Positions 1 to 8,800 of a DNA stretch of 64,000 bases are shown here, one piece after another. The notes beneath the pieces were generated by a model. The model saw only the letters and a list, made by a program, of their open reading frames with translations, ran no database searches and had not been told where the DNA came from. A program made the translations under genes and the position numbers. The stretch's first letter is position 1; every line of letters begins with the position of its first letter. The stretch is from Microbacterium azadirachtae (GTDB lineage: Bacteria > Actinomycetota > Actinomycetes > Actinomycetales > Microbacteriaceae), in NCBI RefSeq assembly GCF_000956545.1, contig NZ_JYIT01000072.1:1-64000 (forward strand). The letters run 5' to 3'.

Positions 1-12
1 GCCCTGAGGCAC

Positions 13-468
13 CTACTGGGTGCTGCGGTGAAAGAGGGCGATCTTGTCGCCGGTGTCGATCACCACGAGCCCGTGTCCGCGCAGGAGGTCCTGGACAATC
101 TCGTCACCGGTGGCGAGAAGGTCCGCGAACGGCCGTCCCGTCTTCTGCTCGCGCTTGCGGATCCAGCGGGCGTCGCGGTGGACGAACTCGGTGATGTGCC
201 GGGCGCAGCGGTCCCAGGTCGCGAAGGTGTCGATATACGCGTGGTCGAACTGCTCGATCAGTGACTTCTCCGCGAACGTGGCACCGTCGTGGAACAGGGC
301 GAACGCGGCGACGGTCATCGCGTCGTGGATGTCCATCAGGACGGTCAGTTGCTTCAGCGAAGCGGGGTGCAGCGTCATCGAGATGATCGTGATCATGGCC
401 TTCTCGGCGTGGTTCAACGGCTCATCGTCGTGGCGGCAGCCTGCGCAGTGTTGAGGGTTGGTGTTCAT
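13..468 (-). CDS. Hypothetical protein (151 aa)
   Basis: No family recognised. The start is set by a strong AAGGAGG ribosome binding site a few bases before the ATG. The N-terminus has a CxxC pair (Cys8, Cys11) followed by an acidic stretch, so a small metal site is possible. The rest reads as a soluble, mostly helical protein with several His and Asp residues and no signal peptide or membrane segment. It is the last gene of a leftward cluster that starts near 4.66 kb and includes two VWA-like proteins, and it lies about 85 bases beyond the cytoplasmic VWA gene. Function unknown; being a real gene is well supported by the binding site and codon usage. Confidence 0.7.
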   Translation of the reverse strand: MNTNPQHCAGCRHDDEPLNHAEKAMITIISMTLHPASLKQLTVLMDIHDAMTVAAFALFHDGATFAEKSLIEQFDHAYIDTFATWDRCARHITEFVHRDARWIRKREQKTGRPFADLLATGDEIVQDLLRGHGLVVIDTGDKIALFHRSTQ

Positions 469-553
469 GGTTTCCTCCTTCCAGGGGGTGAGTTGATGTC
501 CGGGGACTGACAGCGGGAGCGGTCAGCGGTGCCCGTCTATGAGGCGGTCGAGA

Positions 554-1270
554 TCATTGACTGGGGGAGCGGCTCCGAGTGGTCCGGAGACTTGCTCGCC
601 GTGATCCACGCCGCCCGGTGGCCAGCGAGTGCATCAGCGCGGCGGCGACGAACCCGGGTGGGCTATCCGACGCGATCCGGGTCACGGTGACGTTGGGAAG
701 CTCCGTCAGCACCATGGGCGGGTCTGCGTTCAGTGCGACTGCATGCACGAGGCCGGGGAACGCGCGGATCTGGTCATAGGGCTGCATCGGCTGGGCGTCG
801 GTGAGCTCGAAGTCCGAGAAGATCGTGCAGCGGACGACGCCGCCGTGCTCACGAGCCAGGCGGAGCGCTGCCCCCATCGCCGGAGCCAGGCAGCTCGACC
901 CGTGCGCGGCGTGCGGCACCGCGAGCGAGGCCAACACCTGGTCGCGGTTCCTGGCGCGGTCGAGCCGGTACGGGCCGTCCATCTCGATCTGTGGGTAGTC
1001 GAAGTGAATGACGGCGACCTTCTGCCGGGAGGAGGTCGTCCAGTTCGACAGCACCTCGATGGCGTGCCGTGCTTCTGCGTACCGGTTCCCGACCGGGTCG
1101 TTGCCTCCGGGGGCGGAGAGGGATCCGGAGTCGTCCATGATGACGATGTCCAGGGTCGAGTTGAGGGGATCCAGACCGGGCCAGCCGAGCCGAACGTACC
1201 CAGGCCGGTTCGTCGGGCCGCTGAGCGTGCCACCGGCGGTGAGGCCCGGGGGCTGCAGGATGGTGTTCAT
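554..1270 (-). CDS. VWA-domain protein (MIDAS type)
   Basis: A von Willebrand factor A-type protein of 238 residues. The metal-ion-dependent adhesion motif DxSxS is seen as DDSGS at residues 46-50, after a hydrophobic strand (DIVIM), and a later SDFELTD segment fits the third metal-binding loop. There is no signal peptide, so it is probably cytoplasmic. The chosen ATG overlaps the stop of the upstream membrane protein by 4 bases (ATGA), which indicates translational coupling; a longer in-frame reading upstream runs into that gene. The Ser/Arg-rich tail is probably disordered. VWA proteins usually mediate metal-dependent protein contacts, often with a MoxR-type ATPase, but none is seen here. 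The partner is probably the lipoprotein or membrane protein of the same operon. Confidence 0.75.
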   Translation of the reverse strand: MNTILQPPGLTAGGTLSGPTNRPGYVRLGWPGLDPLNSTLDIVIMDDSGSLSAPGGNDPVGNRYAEARHAIEVLSNWTTSSRQKVAVIHFDYPQIEMDGPYRLDRARNRDQVLASLAVPHAAHGSSCLAPAMGAALRLAREHGGVVRCTIFSDFELTDAQPMQPYDQIRAFPGLVHAVALNADPPMVLTELPNVTVTRIASDSPPGFVAAALMHSLATGRRGSRRASLRTTRSRSPSQ

Positions 1271-2364
1271 CCGTTCACCGCCTCTCGGCGTGGCATCTGG
1301 CCACTGATCGCAGCCGGGCGTCCGGGAGCGGCTCCGTGACCGGCATGGGACGGATTCCGGCGCAGGATGCCCCACTTCAGCGCACTCACCCGGCGGGCCG
1401 CCGCGTCACCACGCTCGGCGTGCTCGGTGAGGATGCTGCCCTCAGCGGTCGTGGCGGCGGCATGGATCTGGATGGTGTCGTGCTGGCTGTACTGAGCGTG
1501 CTCGGCGACCGCACGGGCGTAGTCGGCTTCGGCGTGTTCGATGAGGTCGGCTACTTCGTCGGCCCCTGCGTAGGAGAGGAGGAAGGAACCGCCCGCGACA
1601 GCCAGGGCGATGCCACCGAACACGATCCCGACGAACGGGTCATCGACGGCGGAACGTAGTGCCGCGATCCCGATCCCGATCATCCCCGCCGTTCCTGCTG
1701 CAACGAGCAGCATGCGCTTCAACGCCCCACCGACCGGCTCCAGGAACAGGTGCGGGAAGTTCTTCTGCTCGTCCGACGGTTCCGGGACGGCCGCCTGACG
1801 CTGACGACGCTGTTCCCGATCCCGGACATCGACCCCCAGCAGGCCTGCGGCCACGGTGGCGACGGCGGCGCCGGCGGCGAGGGTGAGCGCGATAGCAGGG
1901 AGTTCGCCTAGCCAGATCGCTGCGGTGCCGAACCCGACGACATCGCTGCAGAGCAGCCCAGCCTTCCCCGCCTGATACCAGAGCTTGGAGGCCTTCGCGC
2001 GGCGACGAAACGGCGTCAGCACCTGGTTGGCGCACAGCCGTCGCTCCAACGCATCCGCCACGATCCGACGGTGCTCGGTCACAATGCTGTTGACCTCGTC
2101 CGCGGCGAGCTTGGTGCGCGCGGCCTGCACCGCGGTGTCACGGGAGGCGCTGGTGCCGGTTGCGTCCCAGAGGTGCTGCTGCTCGGTTTCGAGTTCGTCG
2201 TACTCGTCCTCGACCCACAGGTGGCCGATGGTGTTCGGGCGGACGAGCACACGGGCTTCTTCAGCGTGAGGAAGGACGACGTTCTCCGCGGCGGCTTCGG
2301 CTTCCCCGGCGATGACCAGCGGGTCCAGCGACGGCGGGCTCGGCGTGGTGGCCATGACGGTCAC
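1267..2364 (-). CDS. Four-helix membrane protein, unknown function
   Basis: A 365-residue protein. Residues 1-130 are soluble and acidic to helical. Two hydrophobic pairs follow, at about 136-177 and 217-264, joined by a charged loop rich in Arg and Gln. A helical C-terminal part follows the last segment and the tail is basic. The first codon is GTG and overlaps the stop of the upstream lipoprotein gene (GTGA); an ATG three codons later is an alternative. The C-terminus overlaps the start of the VWA gene in the same way, so the three genes form a tightly coupled operon. The likely role is an inner-membrane partner linking the surface lipoprotein to the cytoplasmic VWA protein. That is inferred from context only. 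Confidence 0.65.
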   Translation of the reverse strand: MTVMATTPSPPSLDPLVIAGEAEAAAENVVLPHAEEARVLVRPNTIGHLWVEDEYDELETEQQHLWDATGTSASRDTAVQAARTKLAADEVNSIVTEHRRIVADALERRLCANQVLTPFRRRAKASKLWYQAGKAGLLCSDVVGFGTAAIWLGELPAIALTLAAGAAVATVAAGLLGVDVRDREQRRQRQAAVPEPSDEQKNFPHLFLEPVGGALKRMLLVAAGTAGMIGIGIAALRSAVDDPFVGIVFGGIALAVAGGSFLLSYAGADEVADLIEHAEADYARAVAEHAQYSQHDTIQIHAAATTAEGSILTEHAERGDAAARRVSALKWGILRRNPSHAGHGAAPGRPAAISGQMPRREAVNG

Positions 2365-3134
2365 TTCCCTTCGGTGGAGATCTGGCAGGACGCGGCGTGC
2401 GTGTTCTCGCAGATCCGCTGCCAGAACACGGTCACGTTCTCGATCACGGCCGAGGGGATCTCCCCGGACGCTTCCCGGCCGATCCCGACGATGCTGACCT
2501 CAGCGCCGGTGAGGTCTGGGACGCGCTGGGCGTCGGCGAGAGCGGTCGCCGCCGCGGGCGTGGTGACGGTCGTCGGGTCCGCGCCGATGTTCGTGAGGCC
2601 GTCGGTAAGCAGCAGATCCACCGGGGTGTGGTCCGGGTGCTGGGTGTTCCCTTGCTGCAGCAGCGCCAGCATCCCGAGGATGTCGGAGCCGTTGCCTGCC
2701 AGGCCAGCGAGTGCCGGGTCGTACTGGTCGGTGATGGTCTGCAGGGTCTGGTCGGCGAGCTTGCCGGCCTTGCGGAGCTTCGCGTTGTCTGTCGGCGCGT
2801 CGGCGTGCAGGTCGCCCTCGAACAGCGGGACGGTGCCGCCGGTGGAGGACGCGAACCCGAACACGCGCAGGTGCCCACCGCAAATCGCGGTACGCCGGAC
2901 GTAGCCGGAGATGATGCGCAGGTTCTCCGCCTTCGCCTTGGCGGACTGAAACGAGCCGGTGCCGTCGATCCCGATGGTCGTGGCGATCGACGAAGACGGG
3001 CACGCGGCCGCGATCTGCGCGTCGGACTGCCGGCTTCCCGCCCCGCTCGTGCCCGTGCAGGCGGTGAGCGTCGCGGTTGCGGTGAGGGTCAACGCCGCGA
3101 CAGCGGTCGCGCGGCGTACGGTGAGAGACGTCAT
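2361..3134 (-). CDS. Secreted lipoprotein with VWA-like domain
   Basis: The N-terminus has an Arg-Arg pair, a hydrophobic core and the lipobox LTAC with Cys26, so it should be lipidated and held outside the membrane. The mature part starts a Rossmann-like strand followed by DGTGS at residues 57-61. This resembles the VWA metal site DxSxS with Thr in place of the first Ser, and a later LLLTDGLTN fits the third metal-site loop. Cys45, Cys84 and further Cys residues near the end could form disulfides. It opens the three-gene operon (lipoprotein, membrane protein, cytoplasmic VWA), all with 4-base overlaps. A VWA-like protein on each side of one membrane protein is an unusual arrangement. Ligand unknown. 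Confidence 0.7.
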   Translation of the reverse strand: MTSLTVRRATAVAALTLTATATLTACTGTSGAGSRQSDAQIAAACPSSSIATTIGIDGTGSFQSAKAKAENLRIISGYVRRTAICGGHLRVFGFASSTGGTVPLFEGDLHADAPTDNAKLRKAGKLADQTLQTITDQYDPALAGLAGNGSDILGMLALLQQGNTQHPDHTPVDLLLTDGLTNIGADPTTVTTPAAATALADAQRVPDLTGAEVSIVGIGREASGEIPSAVIENVTVFWQRICENTHAASCQISTEGK

Positions 3135-3187
3135 GAGACGGTCCTTCCTTGAACTGTGACTGGTGATGGGTGGGTGTTTGGTGACAC

Positions 3188-3217
3188 GGGGCGGCTCAGT
3201 TGGCGCTGAGCCGCCCC
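3188..3217 (-). terminator. Hairpin between the small gene and the VWA operon
   Basis: A perfect 12-bp stem (GGGGCGGCTCAG paired with CTGAGCCGCCCC) closes a 6-base loop. It lies between the 87-residue gene and the lipoprotein gene, both leftward. There is no T-run, so it may terminate weakly or protect an mRNA end. It suggests the downstream operon is partly expressed from its own promoter. Confidence 0.5.
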
Positions 3218-3229
3218 GGCTTGGGAGAG

Positions 3230-3493
3230 CTACTGGTGGCGGTCCCAGGTCTCGGGGTGGGAGTTGACAGCCTCGAGATCCGGGACGAGCACCTCCAGTG
3301 CGTCGAGAAGCCCGTTCACCGCCGTGTCGACGGCCTGGCCGTGGCGGACGGAGAAGGCCAGGACGACGCGCTTGAGGCGCTGGATGTTCTCCAGCGTCGC
3401 GAGGGTCTGATCAAGGACACGGTCGACGACCTCGGCGGCGATTTCCGCGCGCTGCTGGCCGTCGAGTTCCTGGAGATTGATGGTGGTGACCAT
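3230..3493 (-). CDS. Small helical protein (87 aa), unknown
   Basis: An acidic, helix-rich protein with no Cys and no membrane segment. Residues from about 8 to 75 look like two amphipathic helices with many Leu, Val and Ala in heptad-like spacing, so dimerisation is plausible. The ATG has a GGAAC binding site upstream. It lies in the leftward cluster between the 81-residue gene and the VWA operon and is followed by a hairpin. No family recognised. Its retention beside the protease and VWA genes suggests an accessory role in the same element function. Confidence 0.6.
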   Translation of the reverse strand: MVTTINLQELDGQQRAEIAAEVVDRVLDQTLATLENIQRLKRVVLAFSVRHGQAVDTAVNGLLDALEVLVPDLEAVNSHPETWDRHQ

Positions 3494-3552
3494 GGGCTCG
3501 TTCCTTTCGGTTGTGTGGTTGGGATGGTCAGGTCAGATGGCGGTGGTGTCGG

Positions 3553-3798
3553 TCACCGCTCCGGTTCCGCCGTGAGTTCGAGGTACTCGACGGACAGCAG
3601 CTCGACGACGCCGCGCAGATGCTCCAGCCGCATGACGACCCGAGGGTCGCGCGGTACCTGCGGCAGCTCGAGCTGCTGGCGTTCGTCGATCTGGCGGTGC
3701 ACCCGGAACAGCGAGGCGTTCGCTTCGTCGAGTTCGGCGCGGAGACGGATGTTGTAGAGGTGGAGGTCGGGCTGCGGGTTGCGGTGCGACGTGGGCAT
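3553..3798 (-). CDS. Small helical protein (81 aa), unknown
   Basis: The start is the ATG at the right end because it follows an AAAGGACC binding site; a longer in-frame reading runs into the protease gene and has non-coding character. The protein is highly charged, with a long amphipathic helix (about residues 12-48) that could form a coiled coil, then a hydrophobic helix near the end. The stop of the SprT-like gene lies only 14 bases upstream, so the two are probably co-transcribed. No family recognised. Confidence 0.6.
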   Translation of the reverse strand: MPTSHRNPQPDLHLYNIRLRAELDEANASLFRVHRQIDERQQLELPQVPRDPRVVMRLEHLRGVVELLSVEYLELTAEPER

Positions 3799-3812
3799 GG
3801 CGGGTGGTCCTT

Positions 3813-4658
3813 TCAGGAGCCGATGGTGAGCGATGGAGCGGGCACGGGCAGTGCTTCGGGGCGGCCCGGGGAACTTGACCAGAACGGTTGAGACTCCGCC
3901 GCGCCGGTGGTCGTGGTGAACGGCTGCTGGCAGGCACCGCACCAGACCGTGCCCATCGCCCACTGCCCGACCGACATCCGCACCGTGCGGGCACGACCAG
4001 CGAGCAGGCACTGGCACGACGCGAAGACGTACTTCCCGTTCGCCGACGCCGGCATCGCCGAGGAGATCGAGCCCGAGCCGACGCTGTCCTCGACGTGCTG
4101 GGGCCGAGGCTGGCCGGCGTGAAGCCGCAGCGCCTCGTCCATTAGGGAGACCAGGTCGGCGTTGAGGATCCGAGCCTCGTCGGTGAGGGCGTCGGTGACG
4201 AAGCCGTGTGGGGCCGGGTTCGGACGGACGATGTGGCAGCCGAGCCCAGCGGCGATCTGGGCGAAGCGGCGCGAGTGGTAGCGGCCCCGGTTCGAGGTGT
4301 CGCGGATGCCGTTCTCGTGCGCGTAGAGGTGCGCGAGCTCGTGCGCCAGCGTCACGACCGCGTCCTCACCCGTCGACACCGTGGGGTGCCCGCAGCGGCG
4401 GTCCGCGTTCAGGTGGATCTCGTGCAGGTCGGTCCCGTCGAGCGTCCAGGAGCCAGCGGTGAACGTGCCGAGGCGGGTGCGAGCCTGGCGGCCCACGATG
4501 ACGACCGCGCGGGAGAGGAACAGGTCCCCGATCCCGGGGAGCGCGCTCTCGGCGCGAACGGCGAGCTCGGCGGCCGTCCGGTAAGCGGCGTGCATGAGCT
4601 TCGCGTGGTGACGGACGGGAAGCTCCGGCGCCTGGAGAGAGAGCTCTGCGGTGGTCAT
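3813..4658 (-). CDS. SprT-like zinc metalloprotease
   Basis: A 281-residue protein with the zinc-metalloprotease motif HELAH at about residues 106-110, followed about 20 residues later by a YHSRRF segment that gives the third zinc ligand, as in the SprT/Spartan family. A C-terminal Cys cluster (CxC, then CxxC about 25 residues on) looks like the zinc ribbon often found after SprT domains. SprT-like proteins are soluble and are thought to act on DNA-bound proteins; they are frequent on conjugative and integrative elements, where the substrate is unknown. The ATG at 4658 is preferred; an in-frame start at 4682 would add eight residues. The start sits at the edge of an array of TGAGGA repeats, so transcription is probably locally controlled. 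Confidence 0.75.
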   Translation of the reverse strand: MTTAELSLQAPELPVRHHAKLMHAAYRTAAELAVRAESALPGIGDLFLSRAVVIVGRQARTRLGTFTAGSWTLDGTDLHEIHLNADRRCGHPTVSTGEDAVVTLAHELAHLYAHENGIRDTSNRGRYHSRRFAQIAAGLGCHIVRPNPAPHGFVTDALTDEARILNADLVSLMDEALRLHAGQPRPQHVEDSVGSGSISSAMPASANGKYVFASCQCLLAGRARTVRMSVGQWAMGTVWCGACQQPFTTTTGAAESQPFWSSSPGRPEALPVPAPSLTIGS

Positions 4659-4730
4659 GAGGACTATGGAACGCGTCCTCAAATCCTCAGCAACCCCGAA
4701 TTTTCCTCACTGAGCTTGAGGATTTGAGGA
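4658..4730. repeat. TGAGGA/TCCTCA repeat array with 14-bp inverted repeat
   Basis: Six copies of one hexamer lie in 73 bases. TCCTCA is at 4676, 4684 and 4704, and TGAGGA is at 4658, 4717 and 4725. Two tandem pairs, each with 8-base spacing, form a perfect 14-bp inverted repeat (4676-4689 and 4717-4730; arm TCCTCAAATCCTCA). The array lies directly upstream of, and overlapping, the protease start. Most likely it is a multi-copy operator for a local regulator; an iteron-like replication or transfer site is an alternative. Confidence 0.6.
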
Positions 4731-4846
4731 TCGGGAAAAATACCTGTCTAGATGGAATAACCGACCCGCAGAATTTGTCCGGACTTCTTCGTGCGCGGGT
4801 GGTTCTTGCGTGGCGCCTCGGGTCGCCAAAGGCTCGCCCAAATTGA

Positions 4847-4898
4847 AAGGCCCCCGGTCTCCGTCGCCACCGTGCGGTGGGAGGAGGCCGAGGGCCTT
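4847..4898 (-). terminator. Terminator of the hexapeptide-repeat gene
   Basis: The arms AAGGCCCCCGG and CCGAGGGCCTT pair around an inner hairpin (CCACCGTGCGGTGG, 4867-4880). Read leftward, the structure ends in CCTTTCAATTT, giving a short T-rich tail. It lies just beyond the stop of the leftward beta-helix gene, so it is a plausible rho-independent terminator. Confidence 0.6.
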
Positions 4899-4958
4899 GG
4901 TGTCGATCGAGATCTTCGAACTGAGATGGGTCGGGTCAGGGACTCCGGATCGAGGCAG

Positions 4959-5663
4959 CTACTCCTCGTCCTCGTCCTTGCGCGTGAGCGGCTCGCCGTT
5001 TACAACGCGAGCCTTCTCTCCAATGAAACTGCCGGGCCCAAGGACGATACCTCCGGAAAGCACGGCACTCTCGCCGATCACCGAATCGCGCCCGATCTTG
5101 ATCCCGGACTCGATCTCGACGAAGCGGCCAATTCGAGAGTTCTTGCCGATGATGACGTTCGCCCCAATCGTGGCAGCGTAGTCGATCCAGACGCTGTCGC
5201 CGATGACGCTACCGCGGATGACCACGCTGCGACTTTTGACTCTGACGTTCTTGCCGATGATGGCGTTGGGGCCAAGGATGGCCTCGTCGCCGATCACCGA
5301 GCCGCGGCCGATCTCTGTGCCGTAGCCGATCTCGACGCCCGCGCCGATCTCGACGTTTTCGCCGACCTCGACATTCTGGCCAATATTAGCGGTACGGCCG
5401 ATCCGTACGTCGTGGCCGATGATGGTGTCTCCTTCGATCTTGACATTCTCACCGACCTCGACATGCTTGCCGATCGCAGCGCCACGGTCGATCCGTGACT
5501 TGTCGCCGATGATGGCAGCCGCCTCGATTCTGACGTCTTCGCCGATCGCAGCGTGATCGCCAATCCTGACGTTCTTGCCGATCATCGGGTAGTGACTTGC
5601 CGCGTTGCGGTTACCTATCTCGGCGGTGCTGCTGATGATCGCGGTGGGGTCGATATAGCTCAT
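4959..5663 (-). CDS. Hexapeptide-repeat left-handed beta-helix protein
   Basis: Almost the whole 234-residue protein is hexapeptide repeats of the form [IV]GxxxxI, over 30 units, predicting a left-handed parallel beta-helix of about eleven coils. No separate catalytic domain is seen. There is a short acidic tail (KDEDEE). Such folds usually form trimeric acyltransferases or gamma-carbonic anhydrases. Four His residues are present but not in the spacing expected for the carbonic anhydrase zinc site, so enzyme activity is uncertain. The ATG at 5663 follows GGAG at good distance; an in-frame start ten codons earlier is less likely. It is divergent from the NACHT gene across a Fur-family-like box, suggesting shared control. 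Confidence 0.75.
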   Translation of the reverse strand: MSYIDPTAIISSTAEIGNRNAASHYPMIGKNVRIGDHAAIGEDVRIEAAAIIGDKSRIDRGAAIGKHVEVGENVKIEGDTIIGHDVRIGRTANIGQNVEVGENVEIGAGVEIGYGTEIGRGSVIGDEAILGPNAIIGKNVRVKSRSVVIRGSVIGDSVWIDYAATIGANVIIGKNSRIGRFVEIESGIKIGRDSVIGESAVLSGGIVLGPGSFIGEKARVVNGEPLTRKDEDEE

Positions 5664-5801
5664 GAATGACTCCTTTGTTGTCGTGTTCCGCACGAAACGG
5701 GGTCATCCTGTGCTGGCGACCGATCAGCGAACAGCGGGGAGAATCACGCAATTCGATGGTCGGTCACCATCAGCAGTTGAGCGCGCTCATATTAACATAA
5801 A

Positions 5802-5816
5802 TGATAATCATTGTCA
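5802..5816. promoter_or_regulatory. Fur-family-like (Zur-type) operator
   Basis: The sequence TGATAATCATTGTCA is a 7-1-7 inverted repeat with one mismatched pair. It resembles Fur/Zur boxes (consensus near TGATAATnATTATCA) and lies in an AT-rich patch between the divergent beta-helix and NACHT genes. In Actinobacteria the zinc regulator Zur binds boxes of this form. It may control one or both genes; no regulator gene is nearby. Confidence 0.5.
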
Positions 5817-5850
5817 ATAAGTGGAGTTCGGGATGCCATAGCATGACCGC

Positions 5851-8800
5851 ATGACGAAGGGGCCGTCGCCGAGCGAACTTTCCGCACTCGCAAAGGAGCT
5901 GGTTCAGCCGCTTGCCAAGCAGGCGCTGACGCAGCAAACGGCGATGTCGATATTCCGAATCGTTACCAAAGGCACGAAGAGCGCTGGGACCATGGTGGGC
6001 TTCGAGGGTTACGAAGCGGACATCGTCCTCGAGGAACTCAAGGCGTTGCTCGAGGAGTCGACGAGGGCAGAATCGAACAAGCCGGACGGCTACCTCCTCG
6101 CTGCGCGCTGGCTTCTTGCGATGGGGCGTGACAGGGACCCGAGCAAGTTCGACTTGACCGCGGCGCTGAGGGACACCGGCCTGCAGAAGTTGCCATTGAA
6201 TATGGCAAGCAAGGTCAGCCTGGAAAAACAACTTGAAGACGGGAAGCGGGGTATTCACAGCCACGTCGCCTTCTTCTGTCTCAAGCGAACCGCCGCCTGG
6301 TCGCGGGAGAGTCCGAAATGGACGCACAATGGCTTCGACCAGGGCATGGAATCGCCGAGGGCGCGCGACGTCGCTCGGGTTATGGCGCTGGCAATTCGGG
6401 CACGGTATGTGCGGCTCAAGACGGACCCCGAGTTCTTTGCCAATCGAAAAGCAATCTGGACTCGCCTTCAGGAACCTCCGGTGCCAGCCCCGGCCGCTCG
6501 GCCTTTGCCACCGTTCTTCTACGAACTCGCAGACCGGATTGATCAACCGACAGAGGGGTACCCTGAGCGTTTGAAGCCCAGCTGGCTCGCGAAGTCGTTG
6601 ACGCTGAGCCCGCTGGGCAAGCAGGACCCGAGCGAACGAGCTGAAGATCTGTACAGCAGCTATTCTTCGCGAGGCGGCAGGCCAGCGGATGAAGTCGTAC
6701 GAGGGTGGCGGCTGGTTGTGCTTGGTAACCCGGGCGGCGGAAAGAGCACGGTTCTCGCGGCAACCGTTGCCGACCGGATTCGGAACCACCATGCCCCAGC
6801 GATCCTGGTACGCCTGTCGACACTGGCTGCCAGAGTAGACGATATTCAGACGTTCGAGTCACTCCTGACGCTCATCGTCAAGATCGTCAACGAAGAGCAT
6901 GGCCTCTCGATTTCTGACAATGACCTACGCCATATCGTTCGTCCGCTTGCGACAGCACCGAACGCTTTGCTCGCACTCGACGGCTTGGATGAAGTAATGC
7001 CCGAGCATCGCCCGCGGGCTATCAGAATGATCACGACCCTCACGAGGCATCCGGGCCCAGTGATGATTTCCTCTCGTCTCACCGGCTATGCCAAGCCGGC
7101 CCATGACTGGAATGAGACCCATGTCGATGAGCTTTCACCGCAGAGTGCTCAAGGCTTCATCGAGGAGTGGTTCCGAGATGGCAATCTCGCGGGTCTGAAG
7201 CGTGCAAGCAATGCGCTTTCATCACCGAACCATGCGGGCCTTTCGACGGTTCCAGTGCTGGTGGGCATCGTCGCTTCCGTTGCGGAGGCGAACGAGGTGC
7301 CAGAGACCCGCGCGGAACTGTACAGGGCATATGTGGAGCAGTTCCTCCAACAAAAGTGGAAAGCTCCCGATCAACAACCTCAACTTCACGAGATCCCGCC
7401 AAGGTATGACATTGCCAAAGAGGTTGCCATGGCAATGGCAACCGGTGAGGGCGGGCAGCTTGACGGCGCCAACTGGACGGACACGATCGTCTACAGGCAC
7501 CTCATCGATGCGACGACGACAAGCGATCCAGGGTTGGCGCGGCGGCTGGCGGAGAATCACGGACTTCTGACGGCTCAGTCTTCCCCGGGCACCGCTATGA
7601 GCCCGAAGTTCCCCACGATGGGCCAGAAATACCGCTGGCTCCACCGAACGGTGCACGAGCATCTCGTGGGAGCAGCGCTGGCCGACCGAGTTCGAGCATC
7701 GAGAGATGATCTTGGCGGACTGGATGCGATCCTGCTCGGACCGAAGCAATGGGATGCACCGCTCAGGCACCTCATTGGGCTTCTCAGCGAGGCGGACAGA
7801 TCGCTGCTGTTCAAGCGTGTGGACAAGCTCGCCGTGATCGGCGACCCGGGTCGGGTCCTCGAGACTGTTCGGGACTCGCTGGCTGAGGCCCTTCCCGCTG
7901 GTGACGCGTACCGAAAGGAGCTCGCTCGAGCGCGTTTCGCCGAAGGCCAGCCCTACAGTGCGCTCCTCCTGGATGAAGGCTATCTCCGCTCGCAGCTTGC
8001 TGGAGCCCTCCGGCGCAAAGACAAGGCAGTACTTCGGTGGGGGATCGGATTGCTCCCGGATCGCCTCGACCTTTCCGAGAAGGAAGTCCGTGAGCTGATT
8101 GCCGCGCAGCCCGCGGGCGAAGGGCGCTCGGTAGCGCTCTACAGTGAGGCTTTGGCACGGCTCTCTGCCCACGATCCCGACGATGCACTGCGCCTGCTTG
8201 TCGAAGCCGCCAGAACGAACGACGTCGAACTGCCATGGGACCGATGGCGCATGCCACCATCCGCAGATGCCGTCCGGTCCGCGGCGGACCAGGTCGCCGG
8301 ATGGGAAGCGTGGAAGCGCATACCCCTGCTGGCGTTCCTGAGCCACACGGGTGGTGACCTCTCCCCGAGTGAGCAACCCGATGGCCCGCTGCCCGCATCC
8401 GACGTCGGTGCGGCGCGCGAGTACCTGCTCCGCGTAAGGCCGCTGTTCGATGCCGAAGCTGCTCCCAGCCGGGCGCATCTCGAACCGCTTCGTGCTTTCT
8501 GGAGGGGTGACTACGGAGCGGAGTTGGCATATATTGCCGCCGGCCTGGTGGGTGATCTGCCTGAGGATGCCAGCGCCAGCGAAGGTGCTCAGCTCCAGCA
8601 GGCCGTTGCACGGCTTCGAGCTGCGCAACCTGAACGGGACTTTGGTGCGGATGAACCGACGCGGGCCATGCAATCCCTGAGACGGATGAGTTCGGAGACC
8701 ATCCGGCACGTCGACACCCTCACGGAGTTTGTATCCGCGGCTACCCGGTGCGTTGAGAACGCCTCAGGTGTGCCGATCGAATGGGCTGTTTCGATGCAGG

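Noticed and set aside
4959..5663. DNA direct repeats as a CRISPR-like array
   Set aside because: The periodicity comes from the hexapeptide coding repeat; there are no fixed repeats with unique spacers.
7222..8709. 495-codon leftward reading inside the NACHT gene
   Set aside because: Lies fully antisense to the NACHT protein and shows no domain.
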